DNA from: JBFLYN01 sp040756655
Lineage (GTDB): Bacteria > Bacillota > Sulfobacillia > UBA8153
Direction of reading: 5' to 3'
Length of the DNA stretch: 64,000 nucleotides
Assembly (NCBI GenBank): GCA_040756655.1
Contig: JBFLYN010000003.1
Span: 1 to 64,000 of the forward strand
This document shows, piece by piece, positions 45,550-54,541 of the stretch (its first letter is position 1; every line of letters begins with the position of its first letter). Below the pieces are notes generated by a model, which had not been told where the DNA came from, made no database searches, and worked only from the letters and a program-made list of their open reading frames with translations. The position numbers and the translations under genes are program-made.

Positions 45550-46941
45550 TCAAGCGGGCCAGTCCGACAGCGGCCGGAACCGGGCCGTGAAGTGACGCAA
45601 CACCGGAGGTTCGTAGACAAAACTCATGCCTGATATCAGGCGTTTATTCTCGACCACCGCGGCTACGGCTTCTCCCACCGCCTCCATGTGCCGGTACGTG
45701 TACACGCGGCGGGGAACGGCCAACCTGAGCAGTTCCAGGCGGGGATGATCGTGCTCGCCCGTGTGGGGGTCCCGCCCCGCCAGCACCGTCCCTATTTCCA
45801 CCGTCCGGACGCCGCCCTCTATGTACAGCGCCACGCTCAGGGCCCACCCCGGGAATTCCGGGGGCCGGACGTGGTCCAAAAGCGCCCCGGCGTCTATGTA
45901 AACGGCGTGTCCCCCGGGCGGTTCCACAATGGGGGCCCCTGCCCGGCGCACCAGCCCGGCCAAGTATGCCACCTGCCCGATGCGGTCGGCCAGGTATTCT
46001 TCGTCAATGACCTCGTAGAGACCCTGGGCCATGGCCTCCATGTCCCGCCCGGCCAGCCCACCGTAGGTGGGGAACCCCTCGAATAACACCGCCCACACGG
46101 TGGCTTTCTGGTACAGGACCGGGTCGTTGGTGGCCAGGAAACCGCCTATGTTGACCAGGGCGTCTTTTTTGGCACTCATGGTACAGCCGTCGGCGTAGCT
46201 CATCATCTCGCGAACGATCTGGCCGATGGACCGGTCGGCGTATCCCGGTTCCCGTTCCTTGATGAAGTAGGCGTTTTCCGCAAACCGGCAGGCGTCAATG
46301 ATCAGAGGTACACCGTAACGACGGGCGATATCAGATACGCCACGAATGTTGGCCATGGATACCGGCTGCCCCCCGCCGCTGTTGCAGGTGAGGGTCAACA
46401 TGATCACGGGTACCTCGCCGCCACGCTCTGCCATGAGCAAATCTAGCCGCCCGAGGTCCATGTTGCCTTTGAAATCCTCCTGGGCACCAGGTTCATAGGC
46501 CACCGGGACCGGCAGGTCCAGTGGACGGCAACGTCTGTGCAAGACGTGGGCCTTGGTGGTATCAAAGTGCATGTTGTTGGGCACCAACTTGCCGCCCTCG
46601 GGCACCAAGGTACTCAAGAGTACATTCTCGGCGCCCCGTCCCTGGTGGGTCGGGATGACGTACTGGAAGCCCAGGACTTCGCGCACTGCCTGCTCCAGCC
46701 GGTAGAAGCTGTCGCTGCCCGCGTAAGACTCATCCCCGCTCATAATCGCCGCCCACTGTCGGTCGCTCATGGCACCAGTGCCGCTGTCGGTGAGAAGGTC
46801 GATGTACACATGTTGAGCCCGTAAGAGGAACGGGTTATACCCGGCCTCCCGGATATAGGATGCCCGTTTCTCCCGAGATGCCAGCGTCACCGGTTCCACC
46901 ATCTTGATGCGATAAGGTTCAGCCCTGACCGTTTTGCTCAA
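45550..46941 (-). CDS. tnaA: Tryptophanase
   Basis: A 463-residue PLP lyase splitting tryptophan to indole, pyruvate and ammonia. It has PTHQGRGAENVLLS, YGVPLIIDACRFAENAYFI and the PLP Lys in GCTMSAKKDALVNIGG. In contrast to the next gene it carries Asp in NNMHFDTTKAHVL and EIG in VRTVEIGTVL, both tryptophanase features. No TnaC-like leader was seen, since yvcK ends about 20 bases upstream. The start is TTG 46941 with GGGAGGGGA 8 bases before it. Confidence 0.85.
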   Translation of the reverse strand: MSKTVRAEPYRIKMVEPVTLASREKRASYIREAGYNPFLLRAQHVYIDLLTDSGTGAMSDRQWAAIMSGDESYAGSDSFYRLEQAVREVLGFQYVIPTHQGRGAENVLLSTLVPEGGKLVPNNMHFDTTKAHVLHRRCRPLDLPVPVAYEPGAQEDFKGNMDLGRLDLLMAERGGEVPVIMLTLTCNSGGGQPVSMANIRGVSDIARRYGVPLIIDACRFAENAYFIKEREPGYADRSIGQIVREMMSYADGCTMSAKKDALVNIGGFLATNDPVLYQKATVWAVLFEGFPTYGGLAGRDMEAMAQGLYEVIDEEYLADRIGQVAYLAGLVRRAGAPIVEPPGGHAVYIDAGALLDHVRPPEFPGWALSVALYIEGGVRTVEIGTVLAGRDPHTGEHDHPRLELLRLAVPRRVYTYRHMEAVGEAVAAVVENKRLISGMSFVYEPPVLRHFTARFRPLSDWPA

Positions 46942-46963
46942 GCTGGAGATCCCCTCCCTACTA

Positions 46964-48271
46964 TTAAGACCGGGCCACCCGGTACCTCCACCCTGCCGCC
47001 GCCAACCTCCCAAGTCCGGATTTCACGTCGATTATGGCCAGGATCACAGCGCGAGCCAGTCGCTCTGGGTCGTGGCGGACCAGCCCGGTCCGGGACAGTA
47101 GCGGGGCACACAGGGGTCGTACGCCCAGGGCCCGCACCCCGTCGGGATCGGCCAGGACGGGACTTGCGCCCTGTTCGATGTAGCCGGGCAGGCGCCCTGG
47201 CGGGACCGCCTCGTCATTCATGATTACCAGGTCCAGGGAACCCTCCCCGGCTAGCTCCAGCACGGCCCGGACGTGATCCGGTGCCCGGTAGCCGCCTGTC
47301 TCCCCGGGCTGCGTCATGACGTTGCAGATGTAGACCTTCAGGGCTGCAGAGGCCTGCAGCGCAGCGGCCATGCCGCTCACCAAGAGGTTAGGAATCACGC
47401 TGGTATACAGGCTGCCTGGACCCAAGATGATGGCGTCGGCGGCGGCCATGGCCTCCAGGGCCTCGGGCAACGGTGGCGGACAAGGCGGGTCCAGCTCCAC
47501 GCGGACGATAGGCTTGCCCGCGGAGCTGATGGCCGTCTCGCCCACCACGCTGGAGCCATCGGCGAATACGGCACGCAACCGTACGTTGGACAGGGTTGAC
47601 GGTAGCACCCGGCCTCGAACAGCCAGGACCTGGCTGAACAGCTGGATGGCCTGCTCGAAATCGCCCGAAAGCTCGGTCATGGCGGCAATAAACAGGTTTC
47701 CGAAGTTGTGCCCGGCCAGTTCCCGCCCCTGCTCGAACCGGTGCTGGAACAGCCGCTCCATGACCGGTTCGGTGTCGGCCAGGGCCAGAAGGCAGTTTCT
47801 TATGTCGCCTGGCGGCAACATGCCCATGTCCTCCCGTAACCTGCCCGAGGAGCCTCCGTCATCAGAGACGGTCACGATGGCCGTGAGGTTCGACGTGTAT
47901 TCCTTGAGGCCGCGGAGCAGCGTAGCCAGGCCGGTACCACCGCCGATGACCACGATGCGCGGGCCTTTCTTGGCCTGACGCTGCCGGTGGTATTCCACCA
48001 AGTCCCAACGGCTGTCCTTGAGCACCGTACGGCGCACGGCCCGGCTTCCCCACACCACCGACAATGTTACCAGCCCGGCGCCTGCCCCTAGGAGTACCAC
48101 GGCTGCTGCGACTCCCGGCTCCCTAAATGCCGCTATCAGCCCGCCCAGGGCCAGCCATACCGGGCTTAGCAGCCGGATTACGCCGGCTGCCGTAGCCACC
48201 GCACCCAGGGCAAACAAAAGGAACCACCGCTTGATGCCCAGGCCCGGGTACAGCCAGTACAGGCCTTTCAA
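46964..48271 (-). CDS. yvcK: YvcK/GlmR (CofD-like) gluconeogenesis factor
   Basis: A 435-residue protein. Two N-terminal membrane helices (about residues 15-70) precede the CofD-like domain: VIGGGTGLATLLRGLKEY, TVSDDGGSSGRLREDMGMLPPGDIRNCLLALAD, FGNLFIAAM and GPGSLYTSVIPNLLV. In Bacillus the homologue binds UDP-GlcNAc and stimulates GlmS. The start overlaps the rapZ stop by 4 bases. The membrane extension is a variant seen in some Firmicutes. Confidence 0.93.
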   Translation of the reverse strand: MKGLYWLYPGLGIKRWFLLFALGAVATAAGVIRLLSPVWLALGGLIAAFREPGVAAAVVLLGAGAGLVTLSVVWGSRAVRRTVLKDSRWDLVEYHRQRQAKKGPRIVVIGGGTGLATLLRGLKEYTSNLTAIVTVSDDGGSSGRLREDMGMLPPGDIRNCLLALADTEPVMERLFQHRFEQGRELAGHNFGNLFIAAMTELSGDFEQAIQLFSQVLAVRGRVLPSTLSNVRLRAVFADGSSVVGETAISSAGKPIVRVELDPPCPPPLPEALEAMAAADAIILGPGSLYTSVIPNLLVSGMAAALQASAALKVYICNVMTQPGETGGYRAPDHVRAVLELAGEGSLDLVIMNDEAVPPGRLPGYIEQGASPVLADPDGVRALGVRPLCAPLLSRTGLVRHDPERLARAVILAIIDVKSGLGRLAAAGWRYRVARS

Positions 48272-49155
48272 TGTGCGGCTCCCTTCCCCGCTTCGTTGCG
48301 CCGGATATCGCGGTGATCCAACACTACCGTATGCCCTCGCCGGCGCAGGCGTTCGCTCAACCTCTCCCCAATGGCTATGGAACGATGTTTGCCGCCGGTA
48401 CAGCCTATGGCGATGGTCAGCTGGGTCTTGCCCTCGGTGATATAGTGGGGGATGAGAAAGTCGGTCATCCCCAAGAGGCGACGCATGAAGCTCCGGGCGG
48501 GAGTGGAGGACAGCACGTACTCCTGGACTTCCGGTCGCTCGCCGGTGAGGGATTTCAGCTCCTGCACATAGAAGGGGTTGGGCAGAAACCTCACGTCGAA
48601 GACCAAGTCGGCGTCCATGGGCAGCCCGTACTTGAACCCAAAGGTCACGATGCTGATGACCAGCCGGGGGCTCTTCTCCAGCCCAAAAAGGTCGTGGAGC
48701 TCCTGGCGGAAACGCTGGTTGCTCAGGCCCGACGTGTCGATGATGACGTGGGCCTTGCCCCGGAGTTCTTCAAGGCGCTGCCGTTCCATCTTGATGGCGC
48801 CCAGCACCGTCCCCTCGCTGATGGGGTGGCGGCGCCTGGTTTCCTTATACCGGTTGACCAGCGTCTCATCATCGGCCTCCAAAAAGAGGATCTGGTAGGG
48901 GAACCCGCCCCGTTCCAGTTCGCCGAGGGCGGCTGCCAGTTCGTCAAAGAACTCGCCGCCACGCACATCGGACACCACGGCCACCTGTCGCACTTTGCCA
49001 GATGAACGGTTACATAGCTCAGTAACCTTGGTGATGAGGGAAGGAGGCAAGTTATCAATGCAAAAATACCCCATGTCCTCGAAGCAGCGCAGAGCCTGGG
49101 TCTTGCCTGCCCCGGAAAGGCCGGTGATAATCACGAACCTGGGCTTGGCTTCCAT
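48268..49155 (-). CDS. rapZ: RapZ/YvcJ nucleotide-binding protein
   Basis: A 295-residue P-loop protein with Walker A ITGLSGAGKTQALRCFED, GYFCIDNLPPSLI, and the C-terminal sugar-phosphate domain DVRFLPNPFYVQEL...IGCTGGKHRSIAIGERL. In E. coli RapZ senses glucosamine-6-phosphate; the Firmicute YvcJ hydrolyses nucleotides. ATG 49155 is used (GGTTGGGGG upstream). It is followed by yvcK with a 4-base overlap. Confidence 0.94.
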   Translation of the reverse strand: MEAKPRFVIITGLSGAGKTQALRCFEDMGYFCIDNLPPSLITKVTELCNRSSGKVRQVAVVSDVRGGEFFDELAAALGELERGGFPYQILFLEADDETLVNRYKETRRRHPISEGTVLGAIKMERQRLEELRGKAHVIIDTSGLSNQRFRQELHDLFGLEKSPRLVISIVTFGFKYGLPMDADLVFDVRFLPNPFYVQELKSLTGERPEVQEYVLSSTPARSFMRRLLGMTDFLIPHYITEGKTQLTIAIGCTGGKHRSIAIGERLSERLRRRGHTVVLDHRDIRRNEAGKGAAH

Positions 49156-49172
49156 GCGCTTACCCCCAACCA

Positions 49173-49916
49173 CTAATGGCGCGCGTTGATCACTTGCCCG
49201 GGCTCAAGCCCGGCTGCTTGGGCCAGCCTGCGGCCAGCCTCCAGTTTCCCCACGTCCTGGGGACGGTGGGCATCAGACGATATTGCGAACTTGACCCCGT
49301 GCCGGGCCGCGATCTCTATGTACTCCCGGGTCATGACCCGGTGGGCGGAGTTGATTTCCATGGCGGTGCCCCGGCGCGCACAGGCCCGGGCCAGTTCCGC
49401 TGTGTCGATGCTGACTTTCAACCCCGGGTGGGTGATGATGGTGATCTGGTTTTTGAAGGTGGCCTCCACCAGCGCCTTGGTGTTATCGTTCCGTGCCCGG
49501 CGGGCCAGCCTGCGGCTCAGCCTGGCCCCGGCCAGGTTGTTGGCTACCAGCCGGGCCCCATCCCGGATGGATGCCGGCCAGACTTCCAGGTGCAGGCCAG
49601 CGAGCACCAGGTCCAGTTCTTCCAGTCGCGCCCGGGGCACGTCCAGCTGTCCCTCAAGACCGATGACGTTGGCCTCCACCCCGCACAGCACGCTGATGCC
49701 GGGATAGGAGGCGTTAACTTTAGCCACTTCCCGGCGCATGGACTCCCAGGCACGTTGGCCCCGTAGACCGACCCACCCCAGGCTGGCCGGGCCATGATCG
49801 GTAATGGCGACCTGTTCTAAGCCCCGCTCCACGGCGGCCCGTACATTGTCTTCCACCGAACCCCGCCCGTGACTGTACCGGGTGTGAGTATGGTAGTCGG
49901 CGAACAGGTCAAGCAA
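49173..49916 (-). CDS. PHP-domain phosphoesterase (YcdX-like)
   Basis: A 247-residue metal-dependent phosphoesterase. Metal ligands are seen in ADYHTHTRYSHGRGS, ITDHGPASLG, VEANVIG, TIITHPG and AISSDAHRPQDVG. This type commonly precedes rapZ in Clostridia. Substrate unknown. It ends 17 bases before rapZ and follows nagA by 43 bases. Confidence 0.88.
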   Translation of the reverse strand: MLDLFADYHTHTRYSHGRGSVEDNVRAAVERGLEQVAITDHGPASLGWVGLRGQRAWESMRREVAKVNASYPGISVLCGVEANVIGLEGQLDVPRARLEELDLVLAGLHLEVWPASIRDGARLVANNLAGARLSRRLARRARNDNTKALVEATFKNQITIITHPGLKVSIDTAELARACARRGTAMEINSAHRVMTREYIEIAARHGVKFAISSDAHRPQDVGKLEAGRRLAQAAGLEPGQVINARH

Positions 49917-49959
49917 GGCCTTCCCCCCCGGTCTTATTATTACCTCGCGCCGGGCCGGG

Positions 49960-51078
49960 TTACCTGCTGAAAACCACTTCCCCCTCGACGATGGTAACTA
50001 AAACATCTAGATCGGTGGTGAGGAGCACCACATCGGCCACGTGCCCGGCGATCAGCCTGCCCCGGTTGCTCCACCCGGCCGCCCGGGCAGGTCGCCCGGA
50101 CGCCGCTTCGGCGGCTTGGACCAGGGGAATCCCACTGCCAACCGCGTTGTGCACAGCCCGGCTCATGGTCAACAGGCTGCCGGCGAGCGTACCGCCGGGC
50201 AGCGTGGCCCGCCCGCCCTCGGCCCATATCTCGTGGCCGCCCAGCTGGTACCGGCCGGGAGCCATACCCGCGGCGGGTATGGCGTCGGTGGCCAGAAACA
50301 CACTGCCAGGACGGGCCCGCCAGAGTAGACGGAATGCCGCCTCATGGACGTGGTGGCCGTCGAGGATGACCTCCAAGTACAGACCATCAATGTCCAGCGC
50401 CGCCCCGGCTGCCCCCGGCTCACGGTGGTGGAACCCGCGCATGGCGTTGAAAGTGTGGGTGACCATGGAGGCGCCGGCGTCTTGGGCCACTCGTACCTGC
50501 GCGTAGGTGGCGTCCGTGTGTCCCAGTGAGACGACCACACCCTGCCGGCGCAGCCACTGGATGAGTGCGGGCGCTGCGGGCAGTTCAGGCGCCAGAGTCA
50601 CCCGGCCCAGACGCCCCCGGCCGCATTCGGTCAAACGGCAGATCACGCCCGGGTCCATGGCTACGGCAGCACGTGAATGGGCGCCGGCGTAGTGCGGGCT
50701 GATGAACGGTCCTTCTAAGTGAATGCCCATAAGACGGGCGCCACCCCGGCCCTGGTAGCGGGCGGCGTTCTCCACGACTCTGGCCAGCTGTTGCTCCGGG
50801 GCAGTCATGGTAGTGGCCATGAACCCGGTGGTCCCGCCGCTGGCGGCCCAGGCAGCAATGGTATCCAGAGCCCGGGGCGTTCCATCCATGGTGTCGCACC
50901 CGGCAGCGCCGTGCAGGTGCAGGTCGTAAAAGCCGGGCACTATCCACCCATCATGCTCCCAGGCCCTTCCCACTCCAGCCCGGGGCGTGCCGGCATACAC
51001 AATGCTCCTGCCGGCAATCTCTACTTCGCCCTCAGCCAGTTCGCCTCCGGGCAGGAGCACGCTTCCTCGCAACAGCAC
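49960..51078 (-). CDS. nagA: N-acetylglucosamine-6-phosphate deacetylase
   Basis: Removes acetate from GlcNAc-6-P, giving glucosamine-6-phosphate. The 372-residue amidohydrolase has YDLHLHGAAG, the HLEGPFISPHYAGAH signature, LGHTDATY, VTHTFNAMRGFHHR and the barrel Asp in FLATDAIPAAG. The start is GTG 51078, one base after the preceding stop. It closes the muropeptide-salvage series; no nagB deaminase is present in the window, so glucosamine-6-phosphate may feed directly into GlmM or into glycolysis via an enzyme elsewhere. Confidence 0.94.
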   Translation of the reverse strand: MLLRGSVLLPGGELAEGEVEIAGRSIVYAGTPRAGVGRAWEHDGWIVPGFYDLHLHGAAGCDTMDGTPRALDTIAAWAASGGTTGFMATTMTAPEQQLARVVENAARYQGRGGARLMGIHLEGPFISPHYAGAHSRAAVAMDPGVICRLTECGRGRLGRVTLAPELPAAPALIQWLRRQGVVVSLGHTDATYAQVRVAQDAGASMVTHTFNAMRGFHHREPGAAGAALDIDGLYLEVILDGHHVHEAAFRLLWRARPGSVFLATDAIPAAGMAPGRYQLGGHEIWAEGGRATLPGGTLAGSLLTMSRAVHNAVGSGIPLVQAAEAASGRPARAAGWSNRGRLIAGHVADVVLLTTDLDVLVTIVEGEVVFSR

Positions 51079-51079
51079 T

Positions 51080-51928
51080 TCATGGCCTGCCTTTCAGTCT
51101 CAGCTCCACCCGCACCGGGTAATGGTCCGAAGCCAGGCTCGCGACGGTGCCAGCTGAGAGTACCTCAAAATGCGAGGATACAAACACATAGTCAATACGA
51201 TGGGCAGCAGCACCCGCCGGAAAGGTGGGCGACGAGACTAGAGTCGTCGCAACGGCATCCTGCAGCACATTTGCGACCATCGCCACCTCCCGGCTACCCG
51301 GCAGGCTGTTGAAATCGCCCAGCAACAGGACGGGCCCGGTCTCCTGGCGGACGTCCTGCAATAACCGGTCCAGGTGCTGCAGCCGTTCCTCGTGGTCCAG
51401 CCCCAGGTGAGTCACGTAGACTGCCAACTGGTGCCCTCCGGGAGCTTCCACCACCCCGCGCAGGTAGCCCCGGGTCTCGCGTGGACTGGAAAGTCGTTGG
51501 TTTTGGTACCCGGTGATGGGAAACGCGCTGAGCAATGCGTTTCCGTAAAACCCGGGCGGCAGCGCAAGGTTACCACCGAAAGTGTGATTCCAGCCCGCCT
51601 GTTGGGCCAGGTAGCGCGCCTGGTCCACCAGGCCGCTGCGAAGTACACGGTTATCCACTTCCTGGAGTCCCACGATGTGGGCACCGCTTTGGGCCAGCAC
51701 GGCCGCTATGCCGTCCAGGTTGGGGTAGCCGTTGACATCGCGACCGGCGTGAATGTTGTACGTCATTACCACAAGTGGTCCCGGCCAATGGTCAGCACCA
51801 GTACCACCCTGCCGCTCCAGCCCGGCGCTGGTGCGGGCAGTGACCGTGGTGGCCGCTGCAGTCAGCAGCAGGGCCAACAGCAAAAGGCCGAGGTTGGCTT
51901 TTCGACGGCGGCCAAGGACCATGGACAA
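51080..51928 (-). CDS. Endonuclease/exonuclease/phosphatase family protein, exported or membrane-bound
   Basis: A 282-residue protein with an N-terminal signal or anchor (about residues 12-32, LGLLLLALLLTAAATTV) and an EEP catalytic fold: TYNIHAGRD, GLQEVDN, VTHLGLDHEERLQHL, LLLGDFNSLP and SDHYPVRVEL. The His, Asp and Asn catalytic residues are in place. It might cleave phosphodiesters in nucleic acids, lipids or wall polymers. TTG 51928 lies 8 bases after AGGAGG. It sits between nagZ and nagA in the salvage operon, which suggests an envelope role. Confidence 0.8.
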   Translation of the reverse strand: MSMVLGRRRKANLGLLLLALLLTAAATTVTARTSAGLERQGGTGADHWPGPLVVMTYNIHAGRDVNGYPNLDGIAAVLAQSGAHIVGLQEVDNRVLRSGLVDQARYLAQQAGWNHTFGGNLALPPGFYGNALLSAFPITGYQNQRLSSPRETRGYLRGVVEAPGGHQLAVYVTHLGLDHEERLQHLDRLLQDVRQETGPVLLLGDFNSLPGSREVAMVANVLQDAVATTLVSSPTFPAGAAAHRIDYVFVSSHFEVLSAGTVASLASDHYPVRVELRLKGRP

Positions 51929-51994
51929 GCCATCCGCCTCCTGTGAACCCGGGTATCAGTTCACATTTCCACAGCGTATGGCCATTGTCCTTCT

Positions 51995-53527
51995 TTAGCG
52001 CCACTGGCTCCGGTGCTTTCTGGGGTGAACACCGGGTAGTGAAACCGGCAGCATCCCGCCCGGGTCAGTACGTCCCGCCAAGACGCCGGCGGCTGCCTCC
52101 AGGGCAAATGGTTGGCTGGAATAGGTACACAAGTAGGTTTCCACACCGGGAAAAGCAAGGAGGTCGTAGGGGCTGTGCACGGCCACCACCGCCGTGGGAT
52201 GGCGGCGGCTGATGTGCAAAATCCCGGCCGCCAGTTCTGGGTCAGTACGGGTGTTGGTGCTCTGTACCACCACCGGCAGGTGCCGGGGCCAATGAGCCAT
52301 CTGGTCCAGTCGGACGTGACAGACCTTCAGGTGAACGGACAGCGCCCGACTCATGGGAGAATCCTGGACATCTCCAGCCAGGATCCGTCTACCACCCTCC
52401 ATGGTGATCACCAGCACTTGGTCTTGCACCGGAAAGCCCGGGCCGGCCCGTACCAGGGTGATGGTGCGGGCGAAGGTGTGACGTGCCCATGCCAAGGAAC
52501 TGGCGTTGCCCAATTCGGTCAGGCTGGGCCAAGCACCGGGCAGGCGCCCCTTGGCGCGGAGCACGCGCCCAACCGCCTCGTCCACCCGGCTCAACGGCAG
52601 GACGCCTGACCGGGCCGCCTCCAGCACTGCGTGGAAGGCAGTTTCCTGCTCCGTGCGGTCGTGGGAAATCAAGGCCAAGTCCGCCCCGGCCAGGATGGCT
52701 TGCACAGCTGCCCGGGCCGTACCCAGGTGGTTCTTGATGGCACCCATCTCCAGGCAGTCGGTCACCACCAGCCCATCGAAACCCAGCTTTTCCCTGAGCA
52801 GGTCTCGGATGATGGCAGGCGACACCGTGGCCGGTACACCCGGCTGGAGGTGTGGGTAGATGACGTGGGCCGTCATCACCGCTCCTACCCCGGCGGCCAC
52901 TGCTGCCCGGAAGGGCACCAGATCTACCTCTTCCAGCCTGGGCGCGTCGTGGAGGACGGTGGGCAGGTCCAGGTGAGAGTCCACGTGGGTGTCGCCGTGA
53001 CCGGGGAAGTGCTTGGCCGTGGCCAGCACCCCGGCGCCTTGGTAACCGGAAACTGCGGCCGCGCCCAGGGTGGCCACATCGCCGGGGTCGCTTCCGAAGG
53101 ATCTGGTGCCGATGACCGGGTTGAAAGGGTTGTTATTAACATCCAAAACTGGTGCCAGGTTCATGTTGATGCCCACGGCCAAGAGCTCCCGGGCGGTGAT
53201 CCGGGCTGCTTGTTCAACTAGCTGGAGGTCGCCGGTGGCACCCAAGGCCATGGCGGAAGGGATGGGAGTGGCCCCCTGGCGAAGCCTCAGGACCGTCCCA
53301 CCTTCCTGATCAGCAGCGATGAGAAGCGGAGGCAGGCCCAGCCGCCGGGCCAGTGCGACCAGGTCCCGGGAAAGGTTCCGGGTCTGGGCTGGGTCAGCGA
53401 TGTTGCGGTCGAAGTAGATGAGGCCGGCAGGCCGGAGCCGGGCCAGGGATTCCTCCAACCCGGGAGTGACCTCGCGGCCCGGAAACCCGAACATGAACAG
53501 CTGGCCCACTTTCTCTTCCAGCATCAC
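51995..53527 (-). CDS. nagZ: Beta-N-acetylhexosaminidase, GH3 family
   Basis: Cuts GlcNAc from muropeptide fragments such as GlcNAc-MurNAc. The 510-residue protein has the GH3 signature ATAKHFPGHGDTHVDSHLDLPTV (catalytic Asp-His dyad in GDTHVDSH), the nucleophile region DGLVVTDCLEMGAIKNH, and a C-terminal domain as in the two-domain Bacillus enzyme. No signal peptide was seen, so it is probably cytoplasmic. It follows the amiE-like gene by 3 bases. Confidence 0.9.
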   Translation of the reverse strand: MMLEEKVGQLFMFGFPGREVTPGLEESLARLRPAGLIYFDRNIADPAQTRNLSRDLVALARRLGLPPLLIAADQEGGTVLRLRQGATPIPSAMALGATGDLQLVEQAARITARELLAVGINMNLAPVLDVNNNPFNPVIGTRSFGSDPGDVATLGAAAVSGYQGAGVLATAKHFPGHGDTHVDSHLDLPTVLHDAPRLEEVDLVPFRAAVAAGVGAVMTAHVIYPHLQPGVPATVSPAIIRDLLREKLGFDGLVVTDCLEMGAIKNHLGTARAAVQAILAGADLALISHDRTEQETAFHAVLEAARSGVLPLSRVDEAVGRVLRAKGRLPGAWPSLTELGNASSLAWARHTFARTITLVRAGPGFPVQDQVLVITMEGGRRILAGDVQDSPMSRALSVHLKVCHVRLDQMAHWPRHLPVVVQSTNTRTDPELAAGILHISRRHPTAVVAVHSPYDLLAFPGVETYLCTYSSQPFALEAAAGVLAGRTDPGGMLPVSLPGVHPRKHRSQWR

Positions 53528-53530
53528 GGG

Positions 53531-54541
53531 TCATACACCGCCCATCTCGCGGCAGGCCCACTCGTACACGGCCCGGTGGAAGTCGCGCCTCACCCGGGGA
53601 GTTGCCGGGTTTCCCCGGGCCGGGTGCACGGCGTTGGTCAGCAGGATGACGGCCAGGCCAGGTCGGGGGTCCAGCCAAAGACTGGTGCCGGTAAAGCCCG
53701 TATGCCCGTATCCGGCCGGGGGAAAGACGCTGCCCGGTCCCGGCAAGAACCAACCGAGGCCACGGCCCTGCCCACCGGTGCAGTCCCGGGTGGCCATGGC
53801 CACCAGCCATGAGTCCAAGAGCGGCGTGCCATGGTCCAGCCAGACCCGGGCATACCTGACCAAGTCCGGGGCGCTGGAAAACAGCCCGGCATGACCGGCC
53901 ACACCCCCCATGGCCCGGGCGTTTTCGTCGTGCACCACACCAGCCGGGACTCCCAGCTCCGTGGCCACTGCCCGGCTTGTACCCGTTAAGCCGAAACCAG
54001 TGCTGTCCATGCCCAACGGGGAGAAGACCGTCCGGGCCGCCTCCTGGTCCAGTCCAGCGCCTAAGACCTGCTCCACAATGAAGCCCAGGAGGATAAAGCC
54101 GATGTCACTGTAGACAACTTGGCCCCGGGGTAAGAGAGGCATGCCACCGATGAACTTCAAAAGCCCTGCCCGATCCAGGTTTTCCCGGTAAAATGGGTAG
54201 TGAGCGGACAGGCCAGAGGTATGGGTCAAAAGCTCAAGCAAAGTGGCCCGGCCTGGGCCGGTACCCGCCAGCTCGGGCAGGAAGCAACCAGCCTCCTGGT
54301 CCAGGCGAACTTCCCCGGCCGCCACCAGTCGGAGCACGCAGGGCAGCGTGGCCACGACCTTGGTCAGGGAGGCCAGGTCGAAGATGGCGTCAGCATCCAG
54401 CTTGGGCCCTTCCGGGACCAGGCTGGAGCGCCCGAAAGCACGCGGGCCCACCACCTGGTGCCCGGCAACCACCGCAGCCACCGCCCCGCAGATCTCCTGG
54501 GATACGCAGGACTCCTCCAGCACGGCAAAAGCTCTATCCAT
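53531..54541 (-). CDS. Serine beta-lactamase-fold hydrolase (AmiE-like)
   Basis: A 336-residue class-C beta-lactamase-fold protein. The active-site Ser lies in DLASLTKVVATL (SxxK), followed by the second motif YSDIGFILLGFI (YxN region with Asp) and a GHTGFTG motif near the C-terminus. In Bacillus the homologue AmiE, between nagZ and murR/murQ, releases L-Ala peptides from MurNAc, and the position here is the same. ATG 54541 overlaps the murQ end. Alternative: an esterase of unrelated function. Confidence 0.82.
   Translation of the reverse strand: MDRAFAVLEESCVSQEICGAVAAVVAGHQVVGPRAFGRSSLVPEGPKLDADAIFDLASLTKVVATLPCVLRLVAAGEVRLDQEAGCFLPELAGTGPGRATLLELLTHTSGLSAHYPFYRENLDRAGLLKFIGGMPLLPRGQVVYSDIGFILLGFIVEQVLGAGLDQEAARTVFSPLGMDSTGFGLTGTSRAVATELGVPAGVVHDENARAMGGVAGHAGLFSSAPDLVRYARVWLDHGTPLLDSWLVAMATRDCTGGQGRGLGWFLPGPGSVFPPAGYGHTGFTGTSLWLDPRPGLAVILLTNAVHPARGNPATPRVRRDFHRAVYEWACREMGGV

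Noticed and set aside
46942..46963. A TnaC-type leader peptide for tnaA
   Set aside because: Only about 20 bases separate yvcK from tnaA, too little for a leader ORF and attenuator.
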